Made by a program: the position numbers and the translations under genes. A stretch of DNA of 64,000 nucleotides from Bacteroidia bacterium (GTDB lineage Bacteria; Bacteroidota; Bacteroidia; Bacteroidales; Azobacteroidaceae): the NCBI GenBank assembly GCA_025996865.1, contig BNTV01000006.1:18261-82260 (forward strand), in the 5' to 3' direction. The notes beneath the pieces were generated by a model that was given only the letters and a program-made list of their open reading frames with translations, made no database searches and had not been told where the DNA came from. How positions within the stretch are numbered: the first letter of the stretch is position 1; each line of letters starts with the position of its first letter. Positions 59,601 through 64,000 of the stretch are shown here, in pieces.

Positions 59601-61763
59601 AATATTTTTTTGGATAAAAAACATTGCTTCTTTCCAACCTGAACCAATAGGTAATAGTAAATTGCTGTTGTTAGATTTTTGGTCGCTTTCTTTGCAACAG
59701 GTTTTTATGATATGCAAACATCTATTGAAGAAAACAGCATTGTCCGCAAGAAGTTCTTTTTCAAAGGCAGTAAAAAACGAATTACTGTTTTCTGATTTGA
59801 AGTCTGCAACCAACAATTCATCAGCCCAATATTTTTCAATAGTTTGGTCTGAAACTGTCGCTTTAATTAAGGCATTAATTTTGCTACTGTTGTCAATTAA
59901 ATAATCTTCAACCCAAAGACGAAACGCTCGTCTGATAGCAGGTTCATTTCCTAAATTGCTGAATAAATCTTTGGGATTTGGAAAATCTTCAAACTTTGAA
60001 GAAACATATTTTACCAATGCCCAATCTTCTAAAATATCGTGAGTAGGGGAATACTTTCTGTTGTTGTTTTCCTGAAAAACTATTTCATCATTTTCTAAAC
60101 AAACAATTGCTTCTGCATCAGACTTATCGGGTTTGGTAAAGAGTTTCATTTCTTTTGCTCTCATTACCGCTATTTCCATAAAAGCCGATTCCCGTTTAAT
60201 CGGAAGTCCATTTTTTGTGTTAGTTGAATCTACCACCAACGAATTCCATAGATTGTCTTTAAATTCAGTCAGCGAAACATTAGCATAATCATCATTTGTT
60301 CTACTAATCGCTAAAATTGAAAAGTCAAGATATTTGGGGCTTTGAAGTAATTTTTTGACTTTATCGTTTTTTAGAACGCTGTTTAATTGTGGGAATTTTT
60401 CAGAGACAAGTTTCAACTCTGCTTCATCAAGCGTTGGAATATCTATTATGCTTGTGTTGTTTTTGTCAATTCCGAATTTTAAAGTGATTAAGTCAATGGC
60501 ATATTTTCGTGATGAAGCGATGATTTTTATTTCGGGGTGTTCTTGAAGTAAGGCTAATAATTGTTTGAACGCACATTCTGGGTCTGCTTCCAATAATTTT
60601 TCTAAACTGTCAATGAAAATTATCTTTTCGGGAATTAAAGAAATACAAGAGAAAATGTCCTGTATTGTTTCATTTACACCTTGACTTGAAAAAACATTAG
60701 CAATCGTAGATTCATTGAATTGGTCTGCCCTGAAAACAAAAACGCTTGCATTTGGAAAGTATTTTTGAAGGACTTCTTTTATTTCTGCTGATTTGCCTAC
60801 ACCCGGTTTTCCCGTTACAATTGTGAGTTGAGAATTGCTTAATGCGTCTAAAATTTTTTCTTTTGCTTCGGTTCTTGGCAGTTTAAATTCATTTTCGCAT
60901 TTGCCAATGAAAGTTTTTATTGGTCGTAAAATCTCTTTGCTGTCTGATTTTAACTTTTCAACCGCTTTAAAGTATGGGCTTAATTGTGTGTTGTCAAAAT
61001 GTTTGAAGAAATCTTTGTTTTTAATACTTTCAAGCGTTGCACTCCCTCCGTCTTTGTTAAGTGTAGCTACATAAGAAAAAATACTATCCCAAATTTCTTT
61101 TTCAGTTGCGGTTGTATTTTTGTTTTTACTCAGCTTAATTAGGTTGAGAAAATATGTTTTATCAATGCTCCCGTCATTTAAAAAATCATATTCCAAAACA
61201 TCAACACATTTCAAAAACTCCCAAAGTTCTTTATCGGTCAAATCGGTATTATTGTTAGCTTCTTTCAACACTACACGAAAAACATCCAATCGGTCTTTTT
61301 TGCCTTTAATTCTATTTACTTCCGAAATGAAATCTGTTTCAGTAGCGTGATTTTGTGCCCAATTGAAAAGCGATTTAAGATGGTTTCTTTCGTCTTGTGT
61401 TAAACCACTTTTTACTACAATCAGTTTGTCTTTTGCTTTGTCAAAAGTTGAAGTGTTGTTGTAATCTTTCCAAAACGCAGTAATTACTTCTTTGAAAATT
61501 TGATTATCAGCCGTAAATGAGATGTTGTGTTTTATTTGAATGAGTAAACGATGTTCTGCATTAGCTGATTTTGCAATAGATAAAAGGTCGTCGGTTTCAT
61601 ATCCTCTATTGGTTGTCTGAAAAGCAACTTCTGTCAGTTTGCTTGATGCAATACAAGGAACATTCCCGCGAATGATTAACGTGATAAGAAAGGCGGTTTG
61701 AACAGATTGTTCAAAATTTGTTCCGCCACCACCTTTTTGAAATACACTTCCTTTATCTGACAT
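56697..61763 (-). CDS. Giant Cap4-like nuclease / STAND NTPase, probable antiphage sensor
   Basis: A 1688-residue protein. Residues 10-170 look like a Cap4/DUF4297-type PD-(D/E)XK nuclease: GGGGTNFEQSVQTAFLITLI, then YETDDLL (Asp 58-59) and LLIQIKH (Gln76-x-Lys78). A P-loop NTPase follows: GKPGVGKS (318-325), KIIFIDSLEKLL (Walker B, 380-391), IKIIASSRKYAI and a winged-helix-like region ending YSPTHDILEDWALVKY. The last 1000 residues are a long helical array. This is the layout of STAND defence ATPases such as AVAST proteins, where the C-terminal part senses a phage protein and the N-terminal nuclease cuts DNA. The exact class cannot be fixed without a search. It is the middle of a three-gene operon. 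Confidence 0.75.
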   Translation of the reverse strand: MSDKGSVFQKGGGGTNFEQSVQTAFLITLIIRGNVPCIASSKLTEVAFQTTNRGYETDDLLSIAKSANAEHRLLIQIKHNISFTADNQIFKEVITAFWKDYNNTSTFDKAKDKLIVVKSGLTQDERNHLKSLFNWAQNHATETDFISEVNRIKGKKDRLDVFRVVLKEANNNTDLTDKELWEFLKCVDVLEYDFLNDGSIDKTYFLNLIKLSKNKNTTATEKEIWDSIFSYVATLNKDGGSATLESIKNKDFFKHFDNTQLSPYFKAVEKLKSDSKEILRPIKTFIGKCENEFKLPRTEAKEKILDALSNSQLTIVTGKPGVGKSAEIKEVLQKYFPNASVFVFRADQFNESTIANVFSSQGVNETIQDIFSCISLIPEKIIFIDSLEKLLEADPECAFKQLLALLQEHPEIKIIASSRKYAIDLITLKFGIDKNNTSIIDIPTLDEAELKLVSEKFPQLNSVLKNDKVKKLLQSPKYLDFSILAISRTNDDYANVSLTEFKDNLWNSLVVDSTNTKNGLPIKRESAFMEIAVMRAKEMKLFTKPDKSDAEAIVCLENDEIVFQENNNRKYSPTHDILEDWALVKYVSSKFEDFPNPKDLFSNLGNEPAIRRAFRLWVEDYLIDNSSKINALIKATVSDQTIEKYWADELLVADFKSENSNSFFTAFEKELLADNAVFFNRCLHIIKTCCKESDQKSNNSNLLLPIGSGWKEAMFFIQKNIAQLDAIKLSILNFLTDWYYRLLFHYNKIENEELETAKAIILHYLKEIEDEQKFWQEENVKNKSEDLIIILFDLAEISKEEIKQLIARAFANKENRDSWKLNSFYENVIKKCLSGIGNQRLIKELPELIVESAWRNWKYIPPKKEDFTGDRLGIYASHSLRDEECWGIRDKHSFFPSGIYKTPFYHLLWVHPIIGLKFIIDFINYSVEFYVNATCEYKHKISQIEIELNDGTVVKQWAAWELWAAYRGSSVTNYALESLLMSFEKFLLDTANRKTEVSKGNLKFIFDYVLKNSNNVAPLAVLTSVAIAYPEAVEEEMLPLLSVKEFYEWDLSRALQDMTANAWHDNEISFAQEETAKSNQLPHRKKYERGLRDFILDYQFNIRTLNKEIHQKFDKLKTQNQNNDVVWKKNLIEMDIRNHKVGNYDEKLGGFPIQPEYDEEVSNFIASNQDDFEAQNTAATYSALISKAYEKKEAISIKKWNECHNYYYNPKNLDILFSKPITLAILGLSEFSSNLSEEQKNWCLETIVNAIGSILQDTFSRNYSLSMSVNLMEKKIALSSFHLLMQNVEDDEDKDGIIATMIYMLFAPFADHEIDKITQYIREVFFKQYPDEAKRVWLGLIKYSNYKKTNPNFFGQQDENSLKKEEEFVQQISSGKDLTLDLSEVDLEKCEGNLLARAFVITPYDTADKDFTNFINHTLPMILGDLTKEEDYSYNRSRESRQFHHKSISNIEQYLANLFLDADFDFSKSVLTTLVNSLSSSIQNQRFGRNDLLEFVNTTLDYFVLKLYDNGNLKIEQTKYSKQQTNFWNLWEVIFDLIPSDGTHPLIKKLLLDIRYLLWDYQGNPNGNDWSVLSGKKDFYKKILFEKGKNNSSSAINVFSTVGEKEFLPDGINWLTEILKSNARASLTLTSSSAERMIKRLFYNHISKIKNDKTLIDDYVWILNRMVDLGSSEAYLFRENVITYKSTT

Positions 61764-61774
61764 AATGTTTTGTT

Positions 61775-62446
61775 TTAAAATTTCAATTTTTTCAAATGCC
61801 TCATTACTTCTCTTTCTACTTGTTCAAAATCGGGTAAATCTTTGATTTGTTCTTTCAACGAACTTTGCCAACGCCCTTTGTATTGCGGTAATCGTGCGTT
61901 TAGTTTGGTTAGAAAATTTTCGGCTTTCAACCCTTTGCTTTCACATTTGGTTTTCAACTCACTTAGGTAGAAATCAACTTCCATTTCGTGTATATGCAAC
62001 AAATACCACAAGTCGTAAAAATCCCGTGCTTGCATACGTTGCATAATAGAACGCATTTTTTCTACCAACACTTCTTCCAACGGATAACACAAAAGTTGGT
62101 GTTCTTCTAAATCGGTATAAGCAGTAAAAACGTTTTGCATCACGGGTTCAAATACCAATTGTTCACTTCGTGAAATATCCACTTTTATTCGTTTGTTGCT
62201 GCCTTGCCCACCAAGCGGACCGATATAACTGATGTAAAAATTGATGCCACCATCTTCGTGTTCGTTATCATCAATGATTTCAAGTGGAATGTTGGCTTCT
62301 TCTTTTACGAACTCAAAAGTTTGTTTGAACCAATCAAAAATTTGCTCATTGGTAATTTCATTATTGAGCAAAGTAAAATCAAGGTCTTCCGAAAAACGAT
62401 AATCTTCAAAATAGATTTTCTTCAACACCGTTCCGCCTTTTTATGT
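61775..62446 (-). pseudogene. AbiEii-like nucleotidyltransferase, 5'-truncated
   Basis: The frame KGGTVLKKIYFEDYRFSEDL, then DFTLLNNEI, carries the GG and SEDLD motifs of AbiEii/AbiGii nucleotidyltransferases; the C-terminal part (YPLEEVLVEKMRSIMQRMQA) is intact to the stop. The first 35-40 residues are missing: a TAA lies immediately before KGG, at the junction with the recombinase element. Translation could only begin at GTG or TTG codons inside the motif (near 62431). It is 11 bases upstream of the NTPase gene, so it was probably the first gene of that operon. Confidence 0.7.
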
Positions 62447-62538
62447 ATAGTAAATGGTTATGTAAATCAATAAAATTAACACACATATAATCAATAGCTT
62501 ATGCAATAAAAGTTTTTGTTTACTGTACATAATATTTC

Positions 62539-62565
62539 TATTTTTATGCATCTAACATAAAAATA
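62539..62565. other. Candidate recombinase core site or operator
   Basis: TATTTTTATG (62539-62548) and CATAAAAATA (62556-62565) are perfect 10-bp inverted arms around a 7-base spacer, the geometry of tyrosine-recombinase core sites. It ends 8 bases before the recombinase ATG. The arm core TTTTTATG occurs again at 62438-62445, exactly at the break in the nucleotidyltransferase gene. Confidence 0.5.
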
Positions 62566-62573
62566 ATAGAAGT

Positions 62574-63833
62574 ATGGAGCAACAACAAGAATTGAAGTTT
62601 CGTGATGTTATTGATAGGGCATCACAGCATTTAAGGGCGATTCATCAACTTTCAGAAAATACTATCAAAAAACACCGTGACAACTGGCATTCTCTTTTAG
62701 ACTTTGCGGAAAAGCAAGGATTACCTTTAGTCCAAGGAACTATTTGTGAGCAGTTTATCGACCATCAGTTAAAAAGTAATGAAGAAGTACTTGATTCCAA
62801 ACGTTCTCTGTTGTATTCGGTCAAACTGTTACAGGAATATATCAGAGGCGGTAAGATATTAAGTACAAAAGAAACGAATAAGTTTCATGGAGAAATAGGT
62901 GGCTTGATGAAGGAATATATCTTGGAGAAGACATTGGAGCATCTCCGCCAATCATCCATTCACACCTATGAACTTCAATTGTCCCGATTTTTACGCTATC
63001 TTTCCGACAATGCAGTGAACCATATTCCAGACATTAGGGTTGAACATGTTCTGCTCTATATCAAGCAACTTTCGCCGGAACATAAAAGCAATCTGTACAT
63101 TGCCATAAGCATAGTAAAAAGATTTCTTAAATGGTTATTCGACAGCAAATTGTCAACAGTAAACCTGTCCATACAGATTCCAAGCGGCCGATATGTTCAA
63201 CAATCAGAACTTCCGGCTGTATATACGCGGGAAGAAATAGAACGGCTACTGGAAACTGGTGTTGACCGCGGATACTCCACAGGGAAAAGAAATTACCTGA
63301 TACTATTACTTGCCGCCCGTTTGGGGCTTCGAGCATCAGACATCTGCAATCTGAAGTTTGAAAATATCCATTGGGAGAAAAACTTTCTATTGATAGAGCA
63401 GGTAAAAACAGGAAAGACATTGGAGTTGCCCTTGCTGGCAGATGTAGGCAATGCCATTATAGACTATCTCCGCTATGGTCGTCCCAAGTCGGAAGAAGCG
63501 TATATTCTTTTAACATCCAATTCGCCTCATCGCAAAATGGAACCTTCCGCCACATTTAGCATTGTTACTTCCGCCTTCAAGCGAGCCGGCATAAATATCT
63601 CCAATAAAAAGCATGGGGCGCATGCTCTGCGACATTCACTTGCAGCCCGCCTGTTGGAGGGGCAAACGACACTGCCGGTCATCTCCGAAGTACTGGGACA
63701 TGAAAAGACAAATTCCACCCTGTATTACCTTCGCATAGATATTACCTCGCTAAGTAGTGTCTGCCCGAAAACTTATAAACGCTTTATATACAATTATTTT
63801 TGCAATAAAACACAAATGAATCTTTATTCATAA
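62574..63833 (+). CDS. Tyrosine-type site-specific recombinase
   Basis: A 419-residue recombinase. N-terminal SAM-like core-binding region with two segments (HQLSENTIKKHRDNWHSLLD; RQSSIHTYELQLSRFLRYLS) and a C-terminal catalytic domain with LGLRASDICNLK (Arg near 250), HALRHSLAARLLEG (HxxR near 350), LGHEKTNSTLYYL (His and catalytic Tyr near 375-384). The arrangement fits Xer-like enzymes found in groups of three (RIT elements); only one is seen before the window ends. It is on the plus strand, opposite to the island, and appears to have inserted into the nucleotidyltransferase gene. Confidence 0.85.
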   Translation: MEQQQELKFRDVIDRASQHLRAIHQLSENTIKKHRDNWHSLLDFAEKQGLPLVQGTICEQFIDHQLKSNEEVLDSKRSLLYSVKLLQEYIRGGKILSTKETNKFHGEIGGLMKEYILEKTLEHLRQSSIHTYELQLSRFLRYLSDNAVNHIPDIRVEHVLLYIKQLSPEHKSNLYIAISIVKRFLKWLFDSKLSTVNLSIQIPSGRYVQQSELPAVYTREEIERLLETGVDRGYSTGKRNYLILLLAARLGLRASDICNLKFENIHWEKNFLLIEQVKTGKTLELPLLADVGNAIIDYLRYGRPKSEEAYILLTSNSPHRKMEPSATFSIVTSAFKRAGINISNKKHGAHALRHSLAARLLEGQTTLPVISEVLGHEKTNSTLYYLRIDITSLSSVCPKTYKRFIYNYFCNKTQMNLYS

Positions 63834-63860
63834 AGATTAGCATATCTCGCATAAAATGCT

Positions 63861-63868
63861 TACCTTTG
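63861..63868 (+). promoter_or_regulatory. -7 element before the transposase-like gene
   Basis: TACCTTTG followed by CGG, full TAnnTTTG match, 57 bases before the ATG. Confidence 0.45.
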
Positions 63869-63925
63869 CGGTATTAAAGGCAAAGAGAGAAATAAAACAA
63901 GTCAAACAAAGAAAAGATTCGCCGG

Positions 63926-64000
63926 ATGCGCAAAAGATTCGAGCCTCAGAGAGAGTTGGGGCAATTGTTAATAGAAGATACCAGCACCCTTCGCAGTCGG
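63926..64000 (+). CDS. Probable transposase, N-terminal fragment cut by the window edge
   Basis: The 25 visible residues start MRKRFEPQRELGQLLIED. This resembles the first residues of a group of Bacteroidota insertion-sequence transposases (KRFEPQxxLGQxPIE). The rest lies beyond the window. Too short for a firm family. Confidence 0.45.
   Translation, partial: MRKRFEPQRELGQLLIEDTSTLRSR

Noticed and set aside
62574..63833. Integron integrase IntI for the attC-like array
   Set aside because: The protein has the general tyrosine-recombinase motifs but I see no IntI-specific insertion near the HxxR box; Xer/RIT-type is more likely.

Overview
The window comes from a Bacteroidota chromosome, most likely Bacteroidales. 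The evidence is a SusC/SusD pair with surface-glycan lipoproteins, the order rimP-nusA-infB, an AbiEi/AbiEii pair, DUF2723 and DUF4143 proteins, and many promoters of the Bacteroidota type (TTTG, about 19-20 bp, TAnnTTTG). No rRNA, replication origin or CRISPR array was found.

Region 1 (1-1.9 kb) is a housekeeping edge: the end of a phosphopantetheinyl transferase, a scrap of an AlbA_2-domain gene, and on the minus strand a DivIC/FtsB-like gene, a small membrane protein and an RNA methyltransferase. Region 2 (2.3-30.4 kb) is a mannose-glycan utilisation locus. It has a GntR/UTRA regulator, divergent from a ROK kinase fused to class I mannose-6-phosphate isomerase, a DUF5054 (GH38-like) protein, SusC, SusD, two surface lipoproteins, a GH38 alpha-mannosidase, two GH92 alpha-mannosidases, a GxGYxYP protein and an MFS transporter. 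The logic is: bind and import alpha-mannosides, trim them with GH92/GH38, import mannose, phosphorylate it with ROK and isomerise it to fructose-6-phosphate with ManA. An AbiE toxin-antitoxin pair sits inside the locus between 18-bp direct repeats. Scars of a second manA and of a DUF3823 lipoprotein show the locus was once larger.

Region 3 (30.4-45.4 kb) is conserved core: sufB without sufC/sufD beside it, a decayed toxin-antitoxin pair, cvpA, infB, nusA, rimP, a DUF2723 membrane protein, a polysaccharide deacetylase, a dipeptidyl-peptidase IV, a flippase and tRNA-Met(CAT).

Region 4 (45.4-64 kb) is an accessory island in which nearly every gene is on the minus strand. Several genes are followed directly by a GC-rich imperfect palindrome that looks like an integron attC site (four fairly complete: 50504-50595, 50879-50945, 54171-54263, 55921-56053; two halves near 46.63 and 47.69 kb). 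The cargo looks defence-related: an SF2 helicase with two membrane helices, a DEDDh exonuclease, an AlbA_2/ATPase-like regulator, a DUF4143 ATPase, and a 1688-residue nuclease-STAND NTPase coupled to a 199-residue partner. Among these are many remnants (DUF4143 x2, ABC ATPase x2, YdeI-like, integrase tail, AbiEii-like, a metallo-beta-lactamase lacking a zinc ligand). The right edge holds a tyrosine recombinase, with a possible core site in front of it, and the start of a probable transposase.

The best candidates for undescribed biology are the attC-like cassette array and two of its cargoes, the membrane-anchored helicase and the nuclease-STAND operon. All calls come from reading the sequence; no database search was run.
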